Made by a program: the position numbers and the translations under genes. From Pseudomonadota bacterium (GTDB taxonomy: Bacteria; Myxococcota; Myxococcia; Myxococcales; Myxococcaceae), in NCBI GenBank assembly GCA_009786315.1, contig WQTM01000230.1, positions 1-39,279 of the forward strand: a stretch of DNA of 39,279 nucleotides. Reading direction: 5' to 3'. The notes below the pieces were generated by a model, which ran no database searches, was not told where the DNA came from, and saw only the letters and a program-made list of their open reading frames with translations. This document shows positions 7,059 to 15,204 of the stretch, in pieces. The first letter of the stretch is position 1; each line of letters starts with the position of its first letter.

Positions 7059-8984
7059 ATGAAAGATGGACAACTTCTACATTTCTTTTGTGGCAAGGGG
7101 GGCTCAAGCAAGACGCTGTTGTCTTCGGCTTTTGCCTTGCGTGCTGCAACGAAGCAAAAATGGCTCCTTGTTTCCTGGGAGAGCAGGGGAAGTTTGTCGG
7201 AGCTTCTTCAGGTGAAGCTTTCGCAGCAGCCGAAGAAACTAGAGGGAAGAGGGGAGGGGGGCATTCTCTATGCGGCGGAGTGCGATCGCCTAAAGCTTGC
7301 AGAAAAATGGGGTGGCGTATGGAGGGCTTCCTTGGAGAAATATGCGCAGAAGGCGGGGATGTTGAGCAAGGAGGAGGTTTTGAAGTTGATTGCCCCGGCG
7401 ACAGAGTCCCTCAAGGATGTTGCGGGGTTATTCTGGTTATGGGAGCTTTCAAACAGCCAACGGTTTGATGGGATTGTGGTGGATGGCCCTTCTGTGGGCG
7501 CAAGCTTGCGTTTGTTGGGAGCGCTTCCGCGTTTACGTACCTATTTGGCGTTGTTGAGAAACGAGAAGGCTTCCAAGACGGCCAAGACGGTGGCGAAGCA
7601 GCCTTTGCCTTTGGGGGAGTGGACGGAGCTTTGCGAGAAGCTTTCTGCATGGATGAAGGACCCGGAGCGTTTTGCCTGGCATATTGCGGCATTGGCGGAG
7701 CCTTTGGCGGAGGCGCAAACCAAGGTTTTGCTGACGGAGATGAAGGCACAAGGCATTGTGCCGACGGAGCTTTTGGTTGCGCAGGTGGAGGCCAAGGATG
7801 AGGGCCCCGTCATATTTGCTCGCCGTGGTTTGCAGGCGCCTTCCATTCGAAAATATGGAAGTTGGTGTCCGCAAGTTTCTCTGGTGAAGCGTCGCATACA
7901 AGCGCCCGTTGGGCTGGAGGGGTTGGGGGAGTTTATAAAGGGTTGGGAGCCGGAGGAGGAGACGAGGGTTTTGGCATTTGCCGCGCATGAAGGCCCCCCC
8001 CCTCTCGTAAAAACCCCCTCCATGCCGGACATTGCCGCTCCCCCGTTGCCCCCGACGCGGTTTTTATTTTTTGGGGGGCCGGGAGGGGGTGGGAAGAGCA
8101 CCTGTGCGGTGGCGGCGGCGGTGGCGTTGACGGAGAAGGAGGGTCCCGTGTTGCTTTTGTCGACGGACGCAGCACATTCGCTTTCCGACGTTTTGCAAAA
8201 CCGTCTCATGGACGCAGAGTCTCAAGTACGAGGCACCAAGGGCCTATACGCCAGGGAGTTGGACGCGCAAGTATGGTTGAATGGCCTAAGGAAGCGCCTG
8301 AGGGAGAAGCTGAGTTGGGCATGGGGTACAGACGTTGCAGGGGGGGTGGACGTAGGGTGGGCGAAGGAACTCATAAAGAACCTGATAGAATTGGGCCCGG
8401 CGGAGTTGGAGGATTTTGCCCTCATTCAAGTATTGACGGATGCGTTGGTGCAGGAGCGTTTCAAACGTATTGTTGTGGATTTGCCGGACGACCTAACGGC
8501 GTTTCGGTTTTTGGATGCGATAGGCCCCATTCGCGCGTGGCTGCAAGGTTTGCGAGGGGCTTTTTCGAGGCACAAGGCCAAGGGTTTTGCGGCGTTTTTG
8601 GAAGAAGTGGCTTTTTGGGAGCAGCGGTTGGAGCGTTTTGAGGCTGCGTTGCAAAACCCTATGGAGTCGCGTTTCATTCTTGTTGGGCGGGCAGAAGCCT
8701 CTGTGGTGTCGGCGATGCAGCGTTCCATTCTATTCCTCAAGGCGAACAAGCTGCCATTGGAGCGCGTCATATTAAACCGTGTATTGCCCAAGTCCACCTG
8801 TGCGTTGACAGAGGAGAGGAGGGGGCAGGAGTTGGAGGTAGCCAAGCAGATGGAGAAGAAGCTGGGCATACCGTTGACGGTGGCGCCTGCTTTGGGGCGT
8901 TTTCCGGCGGGGCTTAGGGAACTCAAGGCATTTCGCACAGCTTGGTATGCATTGTCTATAGCGTCGCGCAGCAAAGCGGCATAG
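7059..8984 (+). CDS. Tandem two-domain ArsA/Get3-type ATPase with degenerate nucleotide-binding motifs
   Basis: Domain 1: FFCGKGGSSKTLLSSAFAL and VVDGPSVGASLRLL. Domain 2: FFGGPGGGGKSTCAVAAAVAL and STDAAHSLSDVL. Proline-rich linker between them. Confidence 0.8.
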   Translation: MKDGQLLHFFCGKGGSSKTLLSSAFALRAATKQKWLLVSWESRGSLSELLQVKLSQQPKKLEGRGEGGILYAAECDRLKLAEKWGGVWRASLEKYAQKAGMLSKEEVLKLIAPATESLKDVAGLFWLWELSNSQRFDGIVVDGPSVGASLRLLGALPRLRTYLALLRNEKASKTAKTVAKQPLPLGEWTELCEKLSAWMKDPERFAWHIAALAEPLAEAQTKVLLTEMKAQGIVPTELLVAQVEAKDEGPVIFARRGLQAPSIRKYGSWCPQVSLVKRRIQAPVGLEGLGEFIKGWEPEEETRVLAFAAHEGPPPLVKTPSMPDIAAPPLPPTRFLFFGGPGGGGKSTCAVAAAVALTEKEGPVLLLSTDAAHSLSDVLQNRLMDAESQVRGTKGLYARELDAQVWLNGLRKRLREKLSWAWGTDVAGGVDVGWAKELIKNLIELGPAELEDFALIQVLTDALVQERFKRIVVDLPDDLTAFRFLDAIGPIRAWLQGLRGAFSRHKAKGFAAFLEEVAFWEQRLERFEAALQNPMESRFILVGRAEASVVSAMQRSILFLKANKLPLERVILNRVLPKSTCALTEERRGQELEVAKQMEKKLGIPLTVAPALGRFPAGLRELKAFRTAWYALSIASRSKAA

Positions 8985-8997
8985 GAGGTTTGAAACG

Positions 8998-9966
8998 ATG
9001 GCCCTGAAAATAGCCTATGCTTTGGATTTTGAGCGACCGCTGATTGAGCTTGAGAACAAGATAGAGGAGTTGAAAGTCCTCAGTGAGACGGGGGCGGTGA
9101 ATTTCGACTCTGAGATTCTCCGTTTGGAGAAGCAGGCGAAGAAGTTGCAGGAGAAGATTTTTAGTGGATTGACGCGCTGGCAGGTGGTGCAGCTTTCCAG
9201 GCACAGTGCGCGCCCCTATTTTTCGGACTACTTACACTATTTATTTACAGATTTTTGTGAGTTGTCCGGTGACCGTTGTTTTGCTGATGACATGGCGATA
9301 GTGGGAGGGCTTGCGAAGTTTGGTGGGCAGCCTGTGGTGGTGATGGGGCACCAGAAGGGGCGGAACACGAAGGAGAACATGGCCCGGAATTTTGGCATGC
9401 CGAGGCCGGAAGGCTACCGCAAGGCGCGGCGGTTGATGGAGCTTGCCGCCCGGTTTTCCCGTCCCATTTTTACCTTTATAGACACGCCTGGGGCCTACCC
9501 GGGGATGGATGCGGAGGAGCGTGGGCAGGCGGAGGCGATTGCGGTGAATTTGGAGAGGATGGCCTCATTGCCCATACCGGTGATTGCGACGGTGATAGGG
9601 GAGGGTGGCTCCGGGGGGGCTTTGGCCATAGGCCTAGCGAACCGCGTACTCATGTTGGAGCATAGCATTTATTCCGTTATTAGCCCGGAGGCATGCAGCT
9701 CCATTCTCTACAGGGACGCGACGAAGGCGTCCAAGGCGGCCGAGGCATTGAAGTTGACGGCGCAAGACATTATGCGGTTGAAGGTGATTGATGAGGTGAT
9801 AGCCGAGCCAGTGGGTGGGGCGCACCGGGACAAGGAGAAGGCGGCGGAGTTGCTTGGCAAGGCGCTGAAGAAGCACCACCAGCAGTTATTGAAGATGACG
9901 CCCAAGCAACTCATTGCGAACCGCTACGAGCGTTTTCGAGCGATGGGGGCTTTTTCTGAGTTATGA
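8998..9966 (+). CDS. accA: Acetyl-CoA carboxylase carboxyltransferase subunit alpha
   Basis: LDFERPLIELENKIEEL, GDRCFADDMAIVGGLAKFGGQPVVVMGHQKGR, FGMPRPEGYRKA, IDTPGAYPG, GEGGSGGALAIG; SD AGGAGGT upstream. Confidence 0.97.
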   Translation: MALKIAYALDFERPLIELENKIEELKVLSETGAVNFDSEILRLEKQAKKLQEKIFSGLTRWQVVQLSRHSARPYFSDYLHYLFTDFCELSGDRCFADDMAIVGGLAKFGGQPVVVMGHQKGRNTKENMARNFGMPRPEGYRKARRLMELAARFSRPIFTFIDTPGAYPGMDAEERGQAEAIAVNLERMASLPIPVIATVIGEGGSGGALAIGLANRVLMLEHSIYSVISPEACSSILYRDATKASKAAEALKLTAQDIMRLKVIDEVIAEPVGGAHRDKEKAAELLGKALKKHHQQLLKMTPKQLIANRYERFRAMGAFSEL

Positions 9967-10685
9967 AGAGGCGGCCTTTTATTGTTGCATTGGATGGGCC
10001 CTCTGGGGCAGGCAAGTCAACGTTAGCGAGGGAGCTTTCGAAGCGGTTGGGGTTTCTTTGGGTAGACACGGGGGCGATTTACCGTTGTTTTGGCCTAGCG
10101 GTGTGGCGGGCCTATGGAGGCGGGGTGGGGCTTTTGGCTCAGCGTGAAGGGATATTAAGCCTTTTGTCGGCACTCCATATGGGTTTTGGGGAGGGGGGCT
10201 GTCGTGTATTTTTGAATGGGGAGGATGTGAGCGAAGCGATTCGAAAGCCTGAGGTGTCCTTGTTGACGAGCGAATTGTCTGCCTGGCCGGAGGTACGTGC
10301 CGCGCTGTTGGGGTACCAGCGTACGCTTGCGTTGGCCGCCTCTCGAGGGGTTATTTTGGATGGCAGAGACATTGGGACGGTGGTTTTTCCGGATGCGGAC
10401 TTGAAGTTTTTCATTACTGCGGTGGCGGAAGAGCGGGCGCGGCGTCGTCAGAGGGAGTTGGCAGGGCAAGGGATAGAGAAGACGGTGGAAGAAGTTTTTT
10501 CAGAGCAAGGCAAGAGGGACAGGGCGGACAGCCAGCGGGTGTTTGCGCCGTTGAGGCAAGCGGAGGGTGCGCACATATTGGACACGAGTGAGCAAAGTTT
10601 AGAGCAAGTGATAGATGGGCTGGAGAGGGAGGTGAGGCGCCATTGGGAGAAGGCGCAGCGGGACATACGTCATTTTGTTGAGTGA
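9963..10685 (+). CDS. cmk: Cytidylate kinase
   Basis: IVALDGPSGAGKSTLARELSKRLGFLWVDTGAIYR and GRDIGTVVFPDADLKFFITA; ATGA overlap with accA. Confidence 0.96.
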   Translation: MKRRPFIVALDGPSGAGKSTLARELSKRLGFLWVDTGAIYRCFGLAVWRAYGGGVGLLAQREGILSLLSALHMGFGEGGCRVFLNGEDVSEAIRKPEVSLLTSELSAWPEVRAALLGYQRTLALAASRGVILDGRDIGTVVFPDADLKFFITAVAEERARRRQRELAGQGIEKTVEEVFSEQGKRDRADSQRVFAPLRQAEGAHILDTSEQSLEQVIDGLEREVRRHWEKAQRDIRHFVE

Positions 10686-10725
10686 GAATGGGTTTTGTTA
10701 GTTGTAGCGGCAAGAAGGAGAGAAG

Positions 10726-12273
10726 ATGTCGTTTCAACCTGACGAGCATACAGGACACCGCCTAGGGAGATATGAGTTGCTTTGCCGCATGGCGGTAGGG
10801 GGGATGGCTGAGATATTTTTAGGTTTTGCGAGGGAGGGGTTTTGGGCGGGGAGGGCGGTTGTCCTCAAGCGTATGTTGATAGAGCGTGAGGATGACAAGG
10901 AGATGTTGGAGCTTGTGTTGGAGGAGGCGAAGTTGATGGCGGGCCTCAACCATCCGAATGCGGTACGGGTGTTGGACTTAGAGGTGACGGACACGAGTGT
11001 ATGCTTGGTGATAGAGTTTATTCCGGGTTTGAATTTGGAGGAGTTGACGGAGTGTTTTCAAGGGCCGTTGCCTTTGGGGCTAACGCTTGCGGTGGTTCGC
11101 GGAGCCGCGTTGGGGCTAAACCATGCCCACAACTATTGTGGCAAGGGGGGGCAGGCTGCGCCGATTATTCACAGGGATGTGACGCCGAGGAACATTATTT
11201 TAAGTTTTGATGGGCGAAGTCGGGTTTTGGATTTTGGCATTGCGCGGATTGTTGGGGCGCAGCGCAGGACGACAGCGGGGATGGTGCGGGGCACTTCTGC
11301 CTATATGTCCCCGGAGCAAGCGACGGATCAACCTCTTGACATTCGGACAGATATTTTTTCATTGGGTGTTGTTTTTCATGAGCTTTTGAGTGGAGAGCGT
11401 TTGTTTTCCCGGGGCAAGCCCATGCAAGACATGATGGCTGTTTTCCAAGGGGCGATTTCTTTGCCTTCGCAAGCGAACCGAAAGCTTCCCCGCAGCATAG
11501 ACAACTTGGTGCTTCGGATGTTGGAGCGCTCTTTGGACAAGCGTTTTCAGACGATGGGGGGTTTTATAGAGGAGTTGGACAGGGATTTTGCGACGATTGT
11601 ATGGACAGAAGCGGAGTGTTTGCAGTTTACGCAGAAGCATTTTTCAAAGCGCAGGAACGACATTGAGTCCATGCTTTCGAGGATAGATGTTTTCCTCAAG
11701 CCTTCTCCTGCGGTGGGGCACCTTCCTTTTGAGGAAGCGCAGACAGTTATTGAGCGCAGGTCTGCCAAAAACCAAGCGCCACAACTTTTGTCTTTTCAAG
11801 TTGCAAAGGAAGCGCCTTTGTCGTTGAAAGCTCTGCCCCCAAGCAGTCCGCGTGCGGCTTTGTCGTCCCTGAAAGATGATGAGGATGTGACGGCCCTCAT
11901 AGACAGCCATGGGAAGCCATTGGTTTTTCTGTCCAAGGTGGGCGAGGTGGAGGGTGGTTTGTCCAAGGAGGAGGTATTTGCGGTGCAGACGGCGGATCTC
12001 CTGGTGCCGAAGGAAGCGAAGGGTATTGTGGCACAAAGGAGGGAGAAGGAGGCGGATACAGAGTTTCGAAGTGATGCGGTAGCGACAGACGAGTTGTTGG
12101 AGTTTCCCGAGAGCAGAAGTTCTTTTTCGATTCGTTGGTTTTTTTTGGGAATTGTTTTGATAGGTTTGGCCCTGGGGATGGGTTGGTGGCTTGGAAAAAG
12201 CTCCATAGAAGCACAACCGCCCCCCCATGAAACCCAAAGCGTTGACCCGCCTTCTTTGCCAACGCCCAACTAA
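10726..12273 (+). CDS. Serine/threonine protein kinase with C-terminal TM helix
   Basis: YELLCRMAVGGMAEIFLG, VVLKRM, IIHRDVTPRNIIL, VLDFGIAR, GTSAYMSPEQ, DIFSLGVVFHELL; TM near WFFLGIVLIGLALGMGWWLG; SD AAGGAGAG. Confidence 0.95.
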   Translation: MSFQPDEHTGHRLGRYELLCRMAVGGMAEIFLGFAREGFWAGRAVVLKRMLIEREDDKEMLELVLEEAKLMAGLNHPNAVRVLDLEVTDTSVCLVIEFIPGLNLEELTECFQGPLPLGLTLAVVRGAALGLNHAHNYCGKGGQAAPIIHRDVTPRNIILSFDGRSRVLDFGIARIVGAQRRTTAGMVRGTSAYMSPEQATDQPLDIRTDIFSLGVVFHELLSGERLFSRGKPMQDMMAVFQGAISLPSQANRKLPRSIDNLVLRMLERSLDKRFQTMGGFIEELDRDFATIVWTEAECLQFTQKHFSKRRNDIESMLSRIDVFLKPSPAVGHLPFEEAQTVIERRSAKNQAPQLLSFQVAKEAPLSLKALPPSSPRAALSSLKDDEDVTALIDSHGKPLVFLSKVGEVEGGLSKEEVFAVQTADLLVPKEAKGIVAQRREKEADTEFRSDAVATDELLEFPESRSSFSIRWFFLGIVLIGLALGMGWWLGKSSIEAQPPPHETQSVDPPSLPTPN

Positions 12274-12535
12274 CCCCCAACCCATTTTATTTTACAGACA
12301 TTTCCATACAAACAGGTGTTTGGTATATGTCTGTTTTTCATAGAGAAGCAGGAGAAGGGGGGGGGAGAGGTTTCACTATTTTTATACACACAGGGGTATT
12401 GAAGCAGGGAGGGGTGTGTGTGCGCACAGTGTTCCGTACTAATAAGTATAGACAAAGCCACGCCAGTCATATAAATCCTCTGTTGCCTCAAGAACGGGGC
12501 GTATTAACCAAAAAGTAAAAGGATGTTAAGCAGAC

Positions 12536-12742
12536 ATGGCAACTGGTACCGTAAAATGGTTTAATGATGCGAAGGGCTTTGGTTTTTTGACACAAGATGG
12601 TGGTGGAGAAGATGTGTTTTGTCACCATACAGCCATTGAGATGGGGGGGTTTCGCACCCTGTCGGAAGGCCAAAGGGTTGAATTTGAAGTGACACGTGGT
12701 GCGAAAGGGCTACAAGCAGTAAACGTACGTGCAGTAGGTTAA
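12536..12742 (+). CDS. CspA-family cold-shock protein
   Basis: [68 protein letters not shown]. Confidence 0.96.
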   Translation: MATGTVKWFNDAKGFGFLTQDGGGEDVFCHHTAIEMGGFRTLSEGQRVEFEVTRGAKGLQAVNVRAVG

Positions 12743-13181
12743 CCGAAAGGGGAGCCGCTTTTTGGCGTGGTGTGTTGTTTTTGTCGACGGCAGCTGCTTG
12801 GACGCGGGTTATTTCTGTTGTTGAAATGACTTTGGTTGAGGCAGTTTTTCTTGTCGGCAGGGGGAATCTCGACGCCGAAGTTTTCGCGAGAGTTTCTAGT
12901 CGCTGTCACTTTGGAAACGAAGTGGCGGCGATTTTTTTGTGCAGTTGAGGTGTTTGTTTTGGAGCTTTGCCCCTTCTATTTTTTTAAGGCTCCACGTTGT
13001 TTTGTTGTGGTGGGGTGGTGGGGGAGGGCAGTCCATTTTTCTTTTTTTGGTTTTTGGTTTTGTCAAATTTTTATTCAGCAGGAGACTTCTTTGGCCGTTT
13101 TCTTGACCTGGTTCAGCTTGGGTTTAGGCTGCGTTGCAACGTGCATGTAGCGAATGCAGCATGCTTTGCGCTGGAGATTTT

Positions 13182-13517
13182 ATGAGTGACAATAGAGACG
13201 GCAAGAGAGCCCCCATTGATATTTTCATGAACAAGTATGTGAAGGGCGTCCCCTACATGGCGCATGTTTCCGATATTTCCCGAAACGGTGTTTCGCTTTC
13301 CACCCTCATAGAGCCGCAGTTGGGAGGGAAACGTGTGGGCTTACAATTTCAGCTTCCGGGGAGTGAGGAGGTTATTTATGCGGAAGGGGAGGTTGTCCGG
13401 GAGTGGTTGGAGTTAGGGGAGCGCGAGGGCTCGGGCATACGCTTTACTTTGTTGGCCGAACGTCATCGAAAGATGATTGATGATTATGTGGAAAAGAACC
13501 ACGCAGATTCGCCATGA
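13182..13517 (+). CDS. PilZ domain protein
   Basis: R-D-G-K-R (RxxxR) followed by DISRNG (D/NxSxxG), plus short beta-rich body; SD GGAG before the ATG at 13182 (track ORF starts at 13134). Confidence 0.8.
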   Translation: MSDNRDGKRAPIDIFMNKYVKGVPYMAHVSDISRNGVSLSTLIEPQLGGKRVGLQFQLPGSEEVIYAEGEVVREWLELGEREGSGIRFTLLAERHRKMIDDYVEKNHADSP

Positions 13518-13622
13518 GGTGGGTTGGTTTTCCTGTGGTTATTTTTTAGGGTAGGGGGGGCACTCTACGGAGTGGTGGCATATGGGCGAAGTGGCTGGTA
13601 GCGCCTTCTTTGGAGGAGGGCG

Positions 13623-13665
13623 ATGAGGGGGCTGGAGCATTGGAGTGAGGGCCCCTCCTCATTTT
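13623..13665 (+). terminator. Candidate intrinsic terminator downstream of the PilZ gene
   Basis: ATGAGGGGGC ... GCCCCTCCTCAT stem with a small bulge, followed by TTTT. Confidence 0.35.
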
Positions 13666-13887
13666 GGGGCGCCCAGTGTTTCCCAGCCCCCCAAGCTCCG
13701 CTGCGGAGCGTTGAGCTCAGCGGCGAAGTGCTTGTTGAATTTAAAAATTCATACAAAGCAAATTGAGAAGAAGATTGCCGTCAAAATATAGGAGAGGGCG
13801 GAGCGAATTGGGTTTGCACGAGCCAAGGAAACCCATATAAATATAAGCAAAAGTTGTTGTCCTCTAAAGCATTTGGCGGAAAGAAAC

Positions 13888-15060
13888 ATGTCTTCTTCGA
13901 CACCAGAAAAAGCGGAAGAAAAGCAAGCAGCTCCTTTCTCAATGCCTTCATTTGGGACTTCGGCTCCGGAGGGTTTTTCGGAGCAGGAAGAAGGGATTGC
14001 CAGGCGTGCGGATTGGATTTGGATTTTTGGAGTATTGGGCATTTTGGCAATGATTTTCGGTGCAATCACCTACATTAAAGTGGTTGCGATTCCGGCGCTT
14101 TTGGCTTTTGCTTTGGCGTATGCGCTCAACCCTCTCATCCGTTTCATGTGCCAAAAGGGTTTTTCGCGGCTGGTTGCAGTCATTGTTATTTTTGCAGGAT
14201 TTTTAGGATTGTTGTTGGGTTTCATTTTCTATCTCATTCCTGTTCTCAAGGCGCAGTTTTTGAAGATTCCTGAGTCTTTTTCGCGTGCGGGAGCTGTGGT
14301 TGTCCCGTGGTTGGAGAAGCTTGAAACCTCCATTCCTGAGGGTTTGCATGGGGTGGTTGTCAGCCTCAGGGAGGGGGTGGTTTCCCTCGTCAACGAGTTA
14401 GGGCCGGCGCTTGCTCAGCTGGTAGGTTCCATTGCGAGCAGCACGCCAGGCATTATGAACGTGTTGATAGGGATAGGGTTGCTGCCCATTTTAATCATTG
14501 TTTTTTTACTGAAATGGAATGCGCTGGTACAGAGGTTGATGTTATGGATTCCGGAGTGGGCGAGGGCGCAGGTGACGCATCGTTTTCGTGAATTAAATGA
14601 AGTATTGTCAGGATTTGTCCGAGGGCAGCTGTTGGTAGGGTGTATTTTAACTGTTTGTTATGCCATCGGTTTTAGTTTGGCACGTATTGACATGGCCATA
14701 CTGATTGCTTTGGTTGCTGGGTTTGGGAACATACTGCCCTATGTGGGCACGGCCTCAGGGATTACGTTGGCGAGCATTGCGCTTTTGTTGTCTTCGAGCA
14801 CGGGGTGGTGGCAAGTTTTCGGGGTTGTCATTACATTCGTTGTTGCGCAAATACTGGAGGGGTTTTTCATTACTCCGAGGATTGTTGGGAACCGTGTTGG
14901 TTTACCGGCCACGGTGGTGATTGTTTCGGTTTTTACATTTGGGGAGCTTTTTGGGTTTATGGGGATTTTGTTATCCGTACCAGTGACTGCAGTGCTCAGG
15001 GTTGTTTTAAAGCTAATGTTGCTTCGTTATCGTGAAGTCTCTTGGTATGCAAAGGGATAA
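13888..15060 (+). CDS. AI-2E family transporter (PF01594-type multi-pass membrane protein)
   Basis: Multiple TM segments, ...GLLPILIIVFLLKWN, FVRGQLLVGCILTVCYAIGFSL, GFGNILPYVGTASGI, ILEGFFITPRIVGNRVGL. The ATG at 13888 is preferred over the track start at 13873. Confidence 0.9.
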   Translation: MSSSTPEKAEEKQAAPFSMPSFGTSAPEGFSEQEEGIARRADWIWIFGVLGILAMIFGAITYIKVVAIPALLAFALAYALNPLIRFMCQKGFSRLVAVIVIFAGFLGLLLGFIFYLIPVLKAQFLKIPESFSRAGAVVVPWLEKLETSIPEGLHGVVVSLREGVVSLVNELGPALAQLVGSIASSTPGIMNVLIGIGLLPILIIVFLLKWNALVQRLMLWIPEWARAQVTHRFRELNEVLSGFVRGQLLVGCILTVCYAIGFSLARIDMAILIALVAGFGNILPYVGTASGITLASIALLLSSSTGWWQVFGVVITFVVAQILEGFFITPRIVGNRVGLPATVVIVSVFTFGELFGFMGILLSVPVTAVLRVVLKLMLLRYREVSWYAKG

Positions 15061-15204
15061 AAGTTAGGGCTTGTGTGTTTCGGTGTTGCGTATTTTGGCG
15101 GTGTGGGGCTTTTAATAGGCCCGACTTTTACTGATGAACTCTGGTATGCAGACACTTTGTCTTTGGTGGAGTGGTGTTGTTTTGGGAATGGGCAAGGAGC
15201 AGAG

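Noticed and set aside
7059-8984. Arsenical resistance function for the ArsA-like gene
   Set aside because: No arsB, arsC, arsR or arsD neighbours, and the nucleotide-site motifs are degenerate. Fold-level naming only.
12270-12491. 73-aa minus-strand ORF upstream of the cold-shock gene
   Set aside because: No RBS or family signal; lies in an intergenic leader.
13132-13141. CGTTGCAACG palindrome upstream of the PilZ gene as a regulator site
   Set aside because: A perfect 10-bp palindrome, but a single occurrence with no recognised regulator. Too weak to list as a feature.
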